Source: Hyphomonadaceae bacterium BL14 (GTDB taxonomy: Bacteria; Pseudomonadota; Alphaproteobacteria; Caulobacterales; Maricaulaceae). From it: a stretch of 64,000 nucleotides of DNA. Below, piece by piece: positions 8,108 through 17,238 of this stretch. A program made the translations under genes and the position numbers. The stretch is from positions 1 to 64,000 of the forward strand of contig CP091242.1 in the NCBI GenBank assembly GCA_027627705.1, read 5' to 3'. How positions within the stretch are numbered: the first letter of the stretch is position 1; each line of letters starts with the position of its first letter. A model generated the notes under the pieces. The model was not told the DNA's origin, searched no databases, and worked only from the letters and a program-made list of their open reading frames with translations.

Positions 8108-9088
8108 TTAGGCGGCGTGCTTTCGGTGTTGCAAGCGTCGATGTTCGATGGTCTGTCGCTTGATCCTTTCACGCTCTTTGATGATGGCTGGGGCCCTGCC
8201 GAAGTAGGCGTCGGCGGGCGTCACGTTGTTCAGGCTCTCGTGGTAGCGTTGGTGATTGTAATGTTCGACGAACGCTTCGATCTGGGTCTCAAGATCGCCG
8301 GGCAGGAAGTAGTTTTCCAGCAGGATGCGGTTCTTCATGGTCTGGTGCCAGCGCTCGATCTTGCCCTGCGTCTGGGGATGGAACGGCGCACCGCGCACAT
8401 GGCTCATACGCTGGGCCTCGATGTATTCGGCGAGCTCGCCGGCGATGTAACAAGGGCCATTATCCGACAGAAGGCGCGGCTTGTGATGGACGTTCACCTG
8501 GTCGCAGCCGGAAGCCGCGAGAGCGAGGTCCAGCGTGTCGGTCACGTCCTCGGCCCGCATATTGGTGCAAAGCTTCCAGGCGATGATGTAGCGCGAGAAG
8601 TCGTCGAGCACGGTTGACAGATACATCCAGCCCCAGCCGATGATCTTGAAGTAGGTAAAGTCGGTCTGCCACATCTCGTTCGGCCGGGTGGTCTTGGTGT
8701 GGAACTGGTCGGCGGCCTTGATCACGACATAGGCCGGGCTGGTGATCAGATCATGGGCCTTCAGCAGGCGATAGACCGTCGCCTCCGACACGAAGTAACG
8801 CGTCTCGTCGGTGAACCGCACAGCCAGCTCGCGCGGGCTCAGCTCGGACTGCTCCAGCGCCAGTTCGATAATCTGGTCATGCATCTCGGCGGGGATGCGG
8901 TTCCACACCCTGCTTGGCGCTGATGGCCGGTCCTCTAGCGCTTCAGGTCCGCCTTCCAGATACCGGTCATACCAGCGATAAAAGGTCCGACGGGCTATAC
9001 CCAGCTTGTCGAGCGTGACCTTGGCAGGCAGGTGCGACTGCTCGACGATCCTGATGATCTCGAGCTTCTCGGATGCGGGGTACCTCAT
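8108..9088 (-). CDS. IS3-family transposase OrfB (DDE integrase)
   Basis: A 326-residue rve/DDE integrase. The three catalytic carboxylates are visible in WQTDFTYFKI, LLSDNGPCYIAG and GKIERWHQTMK. An N-terminal helix-turn-helix segment (ARRTFYRWYDRYLEGG) precedes the catalytic core. The start ATG overlaps the OrfA stop (ATGA at 9085-9088), so translation is probably coupled. The gene is full length and looks intact, so the element may still be mobile. Confidence 0.93.
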   Translation of the reverse strand: MRYPASEKLEIIRIVEQSHLPAKVTLDKLGIARRTFYRWYDRYLEGGPEALEDRPSAPSRVWNRIPAEMHDQIIELALEQSELSPRELAVRFTDETRYFVSEATVYRLLKAHDLITSPAYVVIKAADQFHTKTTRPNEMWQTDFTYFKIIGWGWMYLSTVLDDFSRYIIAWKLCTNMRAEDVTDTLDLALAASGCDQVNVHHKPRLLSDNGPCYIAGELAEYIEAQRMSHVRGAPFHPQTQGKIERWHQTMKNRILLENYFLPGDLETQIEAFVEHYNHQRYHESLNNVTPADAYFGRAPAIIKERERIKRQTIEHRRLQHRKHAA

Positions 9089-9459
9089 GCGTCGTCCTCC
9101 CCATCCGCGATCATGCTTTTTTTGAGCAGACGGTTCTCCAAGGTCAGATCAGCCACGCATTCTTTCCGGTCACGCGCCTGATGGCGCAGGTCCTTGACCT
9201 CGTCACTGGTGGCAGCACGCGCCGTGTCGCCCGCCAGTCGGCGCTTGCCAGCCTCCATGAACTCCTTCGACCAAGTATAATAAAGGCTCTGGGCTATGCC
9301 TTCCTTGCGGCACAGCTCGGCGATGCTGTCGTCACCGCGCAGACCTTCCAGAACAATGCGGATCTTGTCTTCAGCCGAGAAGTGTCGCCGGGTCGCTCGG
9401 CGAATGTCCTTCACAACGGTTGCAGCAGGGGCTTTGGGCTTTGTGGATTTGGAGCTCAT
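9085..9459 (-). CDS. IS3-family transposase OrfA (helix-turn-helix)
   Basis: A 124-residue basic protein with a tnp_1-type helix-turn-helix (RRHFSAEDKIRIVLEGLRGD, then SIAELCRKEGIAQSLYYTWSKEFM) and a C-terminal leucine-zipper-like helix (ADLTLENRLLKKSM). It binds IS ends and works with OrfB. The stop overlaps the OrfB start. Confidence 0.92.
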   Translation of the reverse strand: MSSKSTKPKAPAATVVKDIRRATRRHFSAEDKIRIVLEGLRGDDSIAELCRKEGIAQSLYYTWSKEFMEAGKRRLAGDTARAATSDEVKDLRHQARDRKECVADLTLENRLLKKSMIADGEDDA

Positions 9460-9703
9460 CTTCGTTCCTTCGTCACTGCGACGAGACCCAAATCCTCCTT
9501 AAATCACAACCCCAAACCTGTGCCATAGGTGCTGACGGGGGACAGCTTCTGACGCATGAGAGCGGCCCACAGCGGCTCTGGTGGTTCAAAGCTCGAGGTC
9601 AGAGTCCGGGCGACGCGGGGCTGACCCAATTGGCCACGCTATTTCGTTCTCGAGAGCCTCGCGATAACGTTCAGCTTCGATCTGGCGGGAAAGGGCGCTG
9701 AAG

Positions 9704-10114
9704 TTGGACGAGGACAGACATCTCGAAGTTCGCAAATCCGTCGGAGCCCGAATTAGGCGCCGTCGGACCATCCTTGGCTGGACCCTGGCCGATCTTGCCG
9801 AGCCCGTCGGTTGCCGCTACCAGCAGATCCAGAAGTATGAGACCGGAGCGAACGAGATCGGCGTGGTTCGCCTTCTCCAGATCGCCGAGGCGCTCGACGT
9901 CGATGTCCAGTATTTTTTCGCTGACCTGCAGACACTGGGTAGTGCCGCGATGCGCGATCTGGAACTCGACGAGTCCTCCGTTATGCGGATCGCCAAAAAT
10001 GTCGCCAAGCTTCCCCCACGCGTCCAAGATCGGTTCTGCCTGCTGGCGTCAGCGGTCGTCAGTGATCGCGAGGATGAAGATCCTGTCTCGCCACAGGATG
10101 ATGCGACGGATTGA
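9704..10114 (+). CDS. XRE/Cro-family transcriptional regulator
   Basis: A TTG-initiated ORF of 136 residues. The HTH spans about residues 12-66 (GARIRRRRTILGWTLADLAE, GCRYQQIQKYETGANEI), followed by the ALDVDVQYFFADL segment typical of alphaproteobacterial SinR/HipB-like regulators. The C-terminal tail is acidic. It lies 160 bp beyond the IS3 element and no partner toxin is obvious. Target unknown; it could be a leftover prophage regulator or a chromosomal gene. Confidence 0.85.
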   Translation: MDEDRHLEVRKSVGARIRRRRTILGWTLADLAEPVGCRYQQIQKYETGANEIGVVRLLQIAEALDVDVQYFFADLQTLGSAAMRDLELDESSVMRIAKNVAKLPPRVQDRFCLLASAVVSDREDEDPVSPQDDATD

Positions 10115-10324
10115 GCCGCGGCTGGGTTCAACGCGGGCCGCAATGATTGCGACCTTCATTTCGATCAGAAACAGGGCCGAGTGGAAGCCCAGTCCGGTTC
10201 GCGTCGTCTCGAGCATCATCAAAAGGCTCGCAGACGAATATATCGCCTCACCCGTCCACGGCTCTGGTGATTCATACGCAGGTCACATCACTGAGGGATG
10301 GTGGCGCTATTCAGGGAGGATTCG

Positions 10325-11380
10325 ATGAAACAGCTATTTGTCTCCGGTTGCGTGGTCGCGCTTCTTTGCGGTGCGGCATATGCTCACCCCGATCACCCTG
10401 AGGGCGCCACTCGCATCGCGCCGGCGCCCAACGAGCGCCTAACTGAAACCGCGCGACCGTGGACGAGCCTGGAAGCCCTCGACGCCGACGCACGCTTCCA
10501 CTTCGTTGTGGTGACGGATCGAACGGGCGGTGAGCGATCAGGCGTATTTCCTGCCGCTATGGAGCAGGTCAACCTCATGCAGCCCGCATTCGTGGTCAGC
10601 GTCGGCGACTTGATCCAGGGCTATACTGACGACCGGGAGCAGATCGAGGCTGAATGGGATGAGCTTGACGGGTTTGTCGAGCGCCTCGATGCGCCCTTCT
10701 TCTATACGCCGGGGAACCACGACTACTCGAACCAGGCCATGGCCGATGTCTGGTCGGATCGCTATGGACCGGATTATTACAGCTTCACCTATAAGGACGT
10801 GCTGTTTGTGGTCTTGAATTCCGGGCTGTTCGACCGGTCGGATTCTCAGGGCCACGGCAGTCGCCGCGGAGAGTGGGCCGATGAGCAGGCGGCACAATTG
10901 GCGTGGCTTGAAACGACGCTGGAAGAACACACCGATGTCCGCTGGACGTTCGTGATGACCCACCGGCCATACTGGCGGCGCGCCTGGGTGCGAACCGAAG
11001 CGGCGGAGACCCCGGATACCGGTCCCTGGCCGCGTCACGAAACGGTCCCTGCAGAATGGCAGCGCGTTGAAGCTCTGCTGTCTCAACGAAACTACACGGC
11101 CTTTGCTGGCCATATGCACACGTATGAATATGACGCCGAGATCAATGCCGATCACACGCACGAGCGGATCGCCCTGGCGACCACCGGCGGGGTCTCGAAC
11201 TTGAGAGGCGTTGAATACGGCGAGTTTGATCACTTTGTGTGGGTCACGATGACCGAAGATGGGCCGGTGATCGCGAACCTTCTGCTGGACGGCATCCTTC
11301 CAAAAGATTTCGAGCAGGAGTTCCAGCGGCCCTGGTGGGCGCCGCGCGACCCGTCAGACCCCGAGCGTGATAGCGAGTAG
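10325..11380 (+). CDS. Exported calcineurin-like metallophosphoesterase
   Basis: The start at 10325 follows AGGGAGGA and gives a clean signal peptide (MKQLFVSGCVVALLCGAAYA, cleavage near 20/21). An upstream ATG at 10298 would spoil it. Metal-binding motifs of the calcineurin-like fold are VVVTDRTGG (first Asp at 65; the usual DxH is D-R-T), GDLIQG (94-99), PGNHDY (129-134), VMTHRPYW and GHMHTYEY. Periplasmic or secreted phosphoesterase; substrate unknown. It lies upstream of a TonB receptor and a glycerophosphodiester phosphodiesterase, but 563 bp separate them. Confidence 0.88.
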   Translation: MKQLFVSGCVVALLCGAAYAHPDHPEGATRIAPAPNERLTETARPWTSLEALDADARFHFVVVTDRTGGERSGVFPAAMEQVNLMQPAFVVSVGDLIQGYTDDREQIEAEWDELDGFVERLDAPFFYTPGNHDYSNQAMADVWSDRYGPDYYSFTYKDVLFVVLNSGLFDRSDSQGHGSRRGEWADEQAAQLAWLETTLEEHTDVRWTFVMTHRPYWRRAWVRTEAAETPDTGPWPRHETVPAEWQRVEALLSQRNYTAFAGHMHTYEYDAEINADHTHERIALATTGGVSNLRGVEYGEFDHFVWVTMTEDGPVIANLLLDGILPKDFEQEFQRPWWAPRDPSDPERDSE

Positions 11381-11943
11381 GGGCGACAGTCTACTACCGC
11401 GATTTCTGGTAGGATCAGAGGCGGCATTTCCCGGAAGCCTTCCACCAAATGGGGCAATTGCTTGTCCTCGGCGGCGCCGCCCCTGGCCTGCGCGTTTCTG
11501 ACCGGCTTCCAGTTTGGCGGCGGCCAGTTGGGTGGGTGCCAACCGTGTCCATAGCGACCTAGACTCAGTCAAGAGCGGGGCCGATTGAGCTCCGCGCCCA
11601 GTCACGCACGCCTCTGAGCCCAGAGTCGGACCGCCGAAAGCTGGAGTTTCCCGACCGTGTGCTCTGAATTCCCGCTCAGGGCGGCGCTTAGCTGTGACCT
11701 GAGACCCTCGGCTCCCTCATTCATTTTGAGGGTTTGACGCTTTCATATTGGGTGGTTTGAGGTGTGGCCAGCTCGCCGGGAGCGGAGCCCCCGACGAGCT
11801 CGAACGACCGGCGCGCTGCGGGCGTCAGCCCGCCCAGCGATGGGCGAGGTTCGCCCAGAAAATATATAACGCGACGTGATTAAACGGTCATATTGATACG
11901 TTATGGTTCTCGTGGGTCCATCATAATTCACGGAGTAAACGTC
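11381..11943. other. 563-bp intergenic region before the TonB receptor
   Basis: No credible gene is visible. The first 370 bp are unremarkable. From 11770 to 11857 there are three consecutive inverted repeats, and from 11861 to about 11910 an AT-rich segment that probably holds the receptor promoter. ATAACG at 11866-11871 and CGTTAT at 11899-11904 form a spaced inverted pair within it. The receptor start has a GGAG site at 11932-11935. Confidence 0.5.
11770..11857. repeat. Cluster of three stem-loops upstream of the TonB receptor
   Basis: The first stem pairs AGCTCGCCGGG (11770-11780) with CCCGACGAGCT (11790-11800), with one mismatch. The second is a perfect GCGGGC-GTCA-GCCCGC hairpin (11818-11833) and the third a perfect TGGGCGA-GGT-TCGCCCA hairpin (11841-11857). 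They lie 87-174 bp upstream of the start codon. They could be a terminator array for upstream transcription, an mRNA leader structure, or a repetitive element; no U-tract follows. Confidence 0.45.
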
Positions 11944-14595
11944 ATGAATCGCAAGATCAAATCGCGCCGGAGCGCCCTTTTAAATCACGTTGCAGTATGT
12001 AATGCAGTGATTTTTGGCTTTGCGCCGCTGGCCCTGCCGTCCGTTGCAGTGGCTCAGGAAGAGCCGCGCGAGGCGGAAGCCGAGGCGCAGGCGGGGGAAG
12101 ACACAATTGTCGTCATCGGGTCGGCGCGGGTCATCCAGTCCGGCGCGGAAATCAAGCGTAACGCCGATGCGATTGTGGACTCGATCACGCAGTTCACAAT
12201 CAGCCGCCTGCCCGACGTGTCGATTGCTGAAACCCTGGATAGGGTCGCGGGCGTCAGCTCGGATATCGGGTTCAATTCATCCCAGCCTCGCACCGTCACC
12301 GTGCGCGGCTTCGACTCCCGGTACAATTCCACCAGCATCGACGGAAATCCGATCTGGAACTCCAGCCGGAACAATCGCGGCACGCAGCTGGATGTCTTTC
12401 CGTCTTCGGTGGTCAGCTCGGTGAATGTCTACAAGACGGTGACGCCAGGGCTCGACGCCAACTCGGTCGGCGGGCACATCGAACTTCGCACACTGCGCGC
12501 GTTTGACGGCGGCGATCAGCCCTATTTCACGTCACAGGCCTCCTACGGATTTTACGAGCAAAGCGATACGCCGCGCGACGGCGCCGCAACATACCGGGCA
12601 GACGTGGCTGGCAAGTTCACCTTCGGGCGCGACAACCAGTTCGGCGTTGTCCTGGGGGCGGATTTCCAGTCTCACCAGTTTACCGATTTGTTCAATGATG
12701 TGCGCGGGTCTTCGACCGACGCGCAGGGGGTGCGCACGCTGGCCGGCAACCTGGCCTTTAATGGTCAAAACCAGACCGAGATCCGGCGCCAGGCCTATTA
12801 TGGCAAGCTGGAAACCCGGCGCGACAGTTCGCTTTATGCGTTCGCTGCGCTGAGCTATTTTACCGAAGACAACACCAGCTCGTTCAACAGGTCCGGATTT
12901 TTCTTCAATCCTGGCAGTGTCACAAACGCCACCGCGACAACCGGCGACTTCACCGGCGCTGCGGGGATCGTATTCGTCGAGCCCTACATCATCAATCGAA
13001 GCACGGTGCTGGTCGCAACCGGTCTTGACTATCAGATCGGCGCCGCCTCTCTGCTGACGGTGCGGGCCGGCTATGTGAACTACGATAACGACGAAACCCT
13101 CTCACGCTCGACACAGTTCAGGGCATTTGAGAATTTCGAAGGCTCCTATGACATTTCAGGCAACCAGCCCAGATTCCAGCTGACGCCATCGTCTCAGGCG
13201 CTTTTCAATGACCCGTCGCTATTCCTGGGCCGCCCGGGCGCTACGCGGTCATTCGATTTCGTGATCCCGCATCAGGACAATGTCTACTCGCTGCGCGCCC
13301 AGTTTGATTATAACTCACATGCGGATGCGAGCGGTCTTGGGTTTAGCGCGGGCTTGTCTTTCCGTCGGCTGGACCGGTTGTTTGATCAGACCACCGAGTT
13401 GTTCGGCTTCAATGCGCCAAACCTTCCCTTGAGCGAGGTGCTGGTCCCGGGCACGCCGTTCACAGGCGCTCCCGGGGGAGAAAACCTCTATTTCATCGAC
13501 TATCGCGCCTTCACTGACTTTTCCGACCGTGTCGGTGTCCGCACGGTGTCAGACGATCTGACCGCCGACTACGACCTGTCTGAAGATGTCTGGGCCGGCC
13601 ATGCGGCGGTGTATTACAATGCCGGGGCGTTGCGCATCCTTGCGGGCGCGCGCATCGAACACACCAGCTACACCAATCAGACAGCGAACATGGTCGCTGG
13701 CGCAGTCACGCCTGTTACCAATGAACACGAGTACACCAACATCCTGCCGAACGTGCAGGCCATCTATGACGTGAACGAGCGGCTCAGGCTGCGCGGGGCG
13801 TATACGCAAACCATCGCCCGCCCTGACTTCGCCGACTTTGCATTTGGCCGCAGCGTGTCGTTCTCGCCGTCCGCCAACCCGGCTCTGCCGGACGTGGAGG
13901 TGGTCAGCGGGACAAACCCGTTCCTGGACGCCCGGGTGTCGTCGAATTTCGACGCCAGCCTTGAATATTATCTTGATGGCGGCCTGTTCTCCGTCGGCGT
14001 CTTCGTGAAGAATTTCGACAGGGAAATCTTCACCCAGCGCATTGAGACCCGGAATGATGCCGGGGATGTCGTGCGGATTGACCAGTTTCCTCTCAACAAC
14101 TCGGAAGCCTCGGTCCGCGGTTTTGAAGTCACCTACGAACAGAACCAGATCCCCTATCTGCCGCCCCTGTTCGAAGGCCTCGGTTTCGCGGGCAACTTCA
14201 CCTATCTCGACGGCCAGTGGGATGTCGTGTTCAACGACGGAACCGTGCGGTCAATCGACGGGCTGCGCAATCAACCCGATTGGCTGGCTAGCATGAACCT
14301 GTTTTACAACAGGGGGCCGGTCTGGGTCAGTCTCGCCTACCGCATGCGCGGGCAAACCTTCACCGGAAGCTTCGGGCCCGCTGACCAGCCCGAGCGGGAC
14401 ATTTATGTCGACAACTATAATCGCCTCGATCTGCAGGCTGCCTACAATCTGACCGACCGGTTGCAGGTATACGCAGCGGCCAGGAACCTCACCGACACAT
14501 TCTATGTCGAGCGCTTCGGCGCGGATGACGGGCTGCTGCGCCGCTCGATCAATCCAGGCCGTCTGTTCTGGCTCGGCTTGAAGTACGCGTACTGA
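11944..14595 (+). CDS. TonB-dependent outer-membrane receptor
   Basis: Start at 11944 (GGAG upstream) gives 883 residues: a long signal peptide to about residue 37 (LALPSVAVAQ), a TonB-box-like DTIVVIGSARV, a plug domain (TISRLPDVSIAETLDRVAGV, PRTVTVRGFDSRYNSTSIDG) and a 22-strand-type barrel ending in an aromatic C-terminus (WLGLKYAY). The class is the large TBDR type common in Caulobacterales for carbohydrates or organophosphorus compounds. The substrate is not evident. The neighbouring GDPD enzyme, GPH symporter and ROK regulator suggest a coordinated uptake locus. Confidence 0.93.
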   Translation: MNRKIKSRRSALLNHVAVCNAVIFGFAPLALPSVAVAQEEPREAEAEAQAGEDTIVVIGSARVIQSGAEIKRNADAIVDSITQFTISRLPDVSIAETLDRVAGVSSDIGFNSSQPRTVTVRGFDSRYNSTSIDGNPIWNSSRNNRGTQLDVFPSSVVSSVNVYKTVTPGLDANSVGGHIELRTLRAFDGGDQPYFTSQASYGFYEQSDTPRDGAATYRADVAGKFTFGRDNQFGVVLGADFQSHQFTDLFNDVRGSSTDAQGVRTLAGNLAFNGQNQTEIRRQAYYGKLETRRDSSLYAFAALSYFTEDNTSSFNRSGFFFNPGSVTNATATTGDFTGAAGIVFVEPYIINRSTVLVATGLDYQIGAASLLTVRAGYVNYDNDETLSRSTQFRAFENFEGSYDISGNQPRFQLTPSSQALFNDPSLFLGRPGATRSFDFVIPHQDNVYSLRAQFDYNSHADASGLGFSAGLSFRRLDRLFDQTTELFGFNAPNLPLSEVLVPGTPFTGAPGGENLYFIDYRAFTDFSDRVGVRTVSDDLTADYDLSEDVWAGHAAVYYNAGALRILAGARIEHTSYTNQTANMVAGAVTPVTNEHEYTNILPNVQAIYDVNERLRLRGAYTQTIARPDFADFAFGRSVSFSPSANPALPDVEVVSGTNPFLDARVSSNFDASLEYYLDGGLFSVGVFVKNFDREIFTQRIETRNDAGDVVRIDQFPLNNSEASVRGFEVTYEQNQIPYLPPLFEGLGFAGNFTYLDGQWDVVFNDGTVRSIDGLRNQPDWLASMNLFYNRGPVWVSLAYRMRGQTFTGSFGPADQPERDIYVDNYNRLDLQAAYNLTDRLQVYAAARNLTDTFYVERFGADDGLLRRSINPGRLFWLGLKYAY

Positions 14596-14615
14596 TGCCG
14601 GCTGGAGGTGAAAAG

Positions 14616-15668
14616 ATGCGAAATCCTTGCACGATCGGCGCGGCGGCCTTCCGCCGCCGCGCCAGACTGGCCTTCACCGCACTTGCTGCGGCGGGGCTTT
14701 TCACAGCCGGCGCCGCCACACTCGGCCCGCTTTCGACGGCTGCGGCATTGGCGGCGCACGACGAGGCCGGCGGTCATGTCGCCGCGCCGCGCTGGCCTGC
14801 GCCGGGAGAGGTGATCATTGTCGCGCATCGCGCGTGCTGGTCCGCCGCGCCGGAAAACTCTGTGGCCGCAGTGGATCACTGCCGTCGGATCGGCGTCGAG
14901 GCGATCGAGATAGATGTCCAGTTGACGCGCGATGGCGAACTGGTGGTGTTCCATGATCGCGGTCTTGAGCGCATGACGAACGGGTCTGGTCAGCTGTCGG
15001 ACTTCACCCTTGAAGAGCTTCGCCGGCTGTATCTGAAGGAGCGGGATGGAGTCGGCTCGGACATCACCGGCTATCCCTTCCTCACCCGGCATCGGATCCC
15101 GCTTCTGTCGGAGGTGTTCCAGGCCACGGGATCGGACATCCTTATCAATCTGGAAATCAAATCTAATGAGCGCTGGACGTTTGAAGACACGTTCCGCAGA
15201 GCGGTTGAAGTGGCCTTCGAGGCCGGAGCCGAGCCCCAGGTTTTCTGGAAAATCCCGGCACCGCGCCGGGGCGGCGGCACCGCGCAGACACCCGCTGACG
15301 CGGTATACCGCTCCCTACCAATGGAGGGGCTGACCATGGCCGCCCCGCTCATCTGGCGCAGCGAGCGCAGCTTTGAAACGCAACTGGCGGATTTTGCAGG
15401 CCACAATGTCAGTATTTTCGAGCTCGTTACCGACGATGTGGATTACTGGCCGGTGGATGAAGACGGCCGGATCTTCGGGGCGGACGAAACCATCTACATG
15501 GGCGTTTCGATCCTGCCGCAATGGGGCGGCGCCCTGAACGACGAACGGGCGCTGCGTGACCCTGATGTGGCCTGGGGCGGCATGATTGATCTCGGCATCC
15601 GCATGATCATGACCGACCGGCCCGAGCAGTTGCGGGTTTATCTCGACGGTCGTGGCGCAACGCCGTGA
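14616..15668 (+). CDS. Exported glycerophosphodiester phosphodiesterase family protein
   Basis: The start at 14616 has an ideal GGAGGTGA site; an ATG overlapping the receptor stop at 14595 is an alternative. The 350-residue product begins with a signal peptide (ARLAFTALAAAGLFTAGAA). The GDPD catalytic elements are present: VAHRACWSAAPENS (HR and PEN), EAIEIDVQLTRDGELVVFHD (ExD and HD), INLEIKSN, and a C-terminal MIMTDRPEQL. It would hydrolyse glycerophosphodiesters, or a related diester, in the periplasm. It is in the same operon as the receptor, 20 bp after it, so the receptor may import its substrate or product. Confidence 0.9.
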   Translation: MRNPCTIGAAAFRRRARLAFTALAAAGLFTAGAATLGPLSTAAALAAHDEAGGHVAAPRWPAPGEVIIVAHRACWSAAPENSVAAVDHCRRIGVEAIEIDVQLTRDGELVVFHDRGLERMTNGSGQLSDFTLEELRRLYLKERDGVGSDITGYPFLTRHRIPLLSEVFQATGSDILINLEIKSNERWTFEDTFRRAVEVAFEAGAEPQVFWKIPAPRRGGGTAQTPADAVYRSLPMEGLTMAAPLIWRSERSFETQLADFAGHNVSIFELVTDDVDYWPVDEDGRIFGADETIYMGVSILPQWGGALNDERALRDPDVAWGGMIDLGIRMIMTDRPEQLRVYLDGRGATP

Positions 15669-15825
15669 CCTTGCGTGTTCTGTGATGCAGCGTGTCAGGT
15701 AATCACTTGCTCAGATCGCCGGTGCAGTAAGCGCCTGGCTGCCTGGAGGCCTCTTTGCGCCGACTGGACGCGTTCAAGGGTCACGCGTCCGCACATGAGC
15801 GGGATATGGCTGTCGCAAAACCCGA

Positions 15826-17115
15826 TCACGCCCAAAGGCGGCGGTGAGTGTCGTGCGAGAGTGAGTATCCAAGCAGAAGAACGGCGACGAGGCCAGAACC
15901 GATAACCGCCGGCAGCGTCATGATCACCTTGAGGCCCAGCAGCGTCCCGGCGCTCTGCACCGCGCCTGCCTGGTAGCCGGCGGCGTCGAGCAGGAAACCA
16001 AAAACAAGCGCTCCGACTGCCAGGCCGATTTTCATGGCGTCCGACGCGAGCGCGATTATCACGGCTTCCGGTCTGACGCCGCTTTCATGTTCGACCAGAT
16101 CCACCACATCTGGCGCCATGGCCCAGATGAGCGACCACATTCCGCCCCCTGCCGCGCCTAGGCACAAGATCGCGGTCCAGAGAATGGGCCCCCCATCGCT
16201 TGGCGCCAGAAAGAAGATGGCCAGCGCGGCGATAGCCAATCCGTGCGCCAGAACAAGGGCGCGCGCCTTTTCAAGACGCGCTGAAACCCGGTTCCAGATC
16301 GGCGCCGCAAGAGCCTGTCCCAGCACCAGAACCGCTAACGCCGGTGCGACCAGATTTTCAGCGCCAAGATCGTACTTGGCGAAATAGGGCAACCCCCTTG
16401 CAAATAGCGGAATTGATGCACCGGACAGGAAGCAGACGATCAGCACCACTCTCGCCTCTCGATTGGACAATAAAGCGGCGAGGCCCCGCAGCAGATCAGC
16501 GAAGCTGGGATGAACTGCCGGACCGGCGCGATCAGCTTGCGCCACTGAAATCCAGGACGTCCACATGGCGGCCAGCGACAAAAGGCCGGCCACCGCTGCG
16601 AACGCTGCGAAGCGCGCCGCTTGACCGCCCTCGCCATCGAAAATGACGTAGGCGCCGGCTGCAATGCTGAGCGAGCCCAGTGAGCTGAATACGAAACGGG
16701 TCGTGGCTATGGTGCCGCGCTCCCGGCTGTCGTGGGACACCCGCGCCAAGAGCGCGTTATGCGGCAGATCAATCAGCGTGTAGAAAAATTTGAAGGCGAA
16801 CAAGGTCGCCAGTAGCGCCATTGCCGGGTCAGGGGACTGTGCAGGCAGCAGGAAAATCAGGACCAGAAACAGCGACGCCAGCGGCGCGCCGGCCAGAATA
16901 TAGAGCCCGTACTTACCGAATGGCGTGTGGAAACGGTCGGCGGCGAACCCGATGACCGGATCCAGCGCGGCGTCCCAGAGCATGGCCGCAAGGATAATTG
17001 CCCCGGCCGTCTCCGGCGCTAGCCCGAGAATGTCGGTTGCATAGAAAATCACGAAATAGACCAGCGTATTGGCAAGAATATTCTTGCCAAAGTTCCCAGA
17101 CGAATAGCCGACCAC
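15826..17115 (-). CDS. MFS transporter, GPH (MelB-like) sugar:cation symporter family
   Basis: A 429-residue polytopic inner-membrane protein with about 12 hydrophobic segments. Family marks are GYSSGNFGKNILANTLVYFVIFYATDILGL, MLWDAALDPVIGFAADRFHTPFGKYG (the conserved D-P-x-x-G-x-x-x-D loop of GPH symporters) and LPHNALLARVSHDSRERG. The GTG start at 17115 is the first usable start after an in-frame stop, though homologues often begin slightly upstream. Likely cytoplasmic uptake step for the compound taken in by the convergent receptor/GDPD operon and controlled by the ROK gene behind it. Confidence 0.88.
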   Translation of the reverse strand: MVGYSSGNFGKNILANTLVYFVIFYATDILGLAPETAGAIILAAMLWDAALDPVIGFAADRFHTPFGKYGLYILAGAPLASLFLVLIFLLPAQSPDPAMALLATLFAFKFFYTLIDLPHNALLARVSHDSRERGTIATTRFVFSSLGSLSIAAGAYVIFDGEGGQAARFAAFAAVAGLLSLAAMWTSWISVAQADRAGPAVHPSFADLLRGLAALLSNREARVVLIVCFLSGASIPLFARGLPYFAKYDLGAENLVAPALAVLVLGQALAAPIWNRVSARLEKARALVLAHGLAIAALAIFFLAPSDGGPILWTAILCLGAAGGGMWSLIWAMAPDVVDLVEHESGVRPEAVIIALASDAMKIGLAVGALVFGFLLDAAGYQAGAVQSAGTLLGLKVIMTLPAVIGSGLVAVLLLGYSLSHDTHRRLWA

Positions 17116-17238
17116 CCGCCAGCGGGACAGGCGGGGCGCTGGCGCCGGGCTTTGAAGGGGCGGTTTCAGGGCGTGAGCTCGCAGGTTTCAGTCTGAAGCC
17201 AAGTCGCCGGGCAGCAGACCGGGCTCATTGCCGTCCTA

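Larger units (their letters stand above)
8033..9544 (-). mobile_element. IS3-family insertion sequence
   Basis: The ends are imperfect inverted repeats: TGTCCGTCGTCAGAACAT at the left and, read inward from the right, TGTCCCCCGTCAGCACC, each followed by TGGCACAG. The element is about 1512 bp and carries an OrfA/OrfB pair on the minus strand. The 3-5 bp flanking each end do not match each other, so there is no target duplication. This fits an IS-adjacent deletion that removed the distal part of the prophage tail module. Confidence 0.85.

Noticed and set aside
9420..9771. Short ORFs on both strands next to the IS3 right end
   Set aside because: No recognisable domain, partly overlapping the IS end and the XRE start; not supportable as genes.
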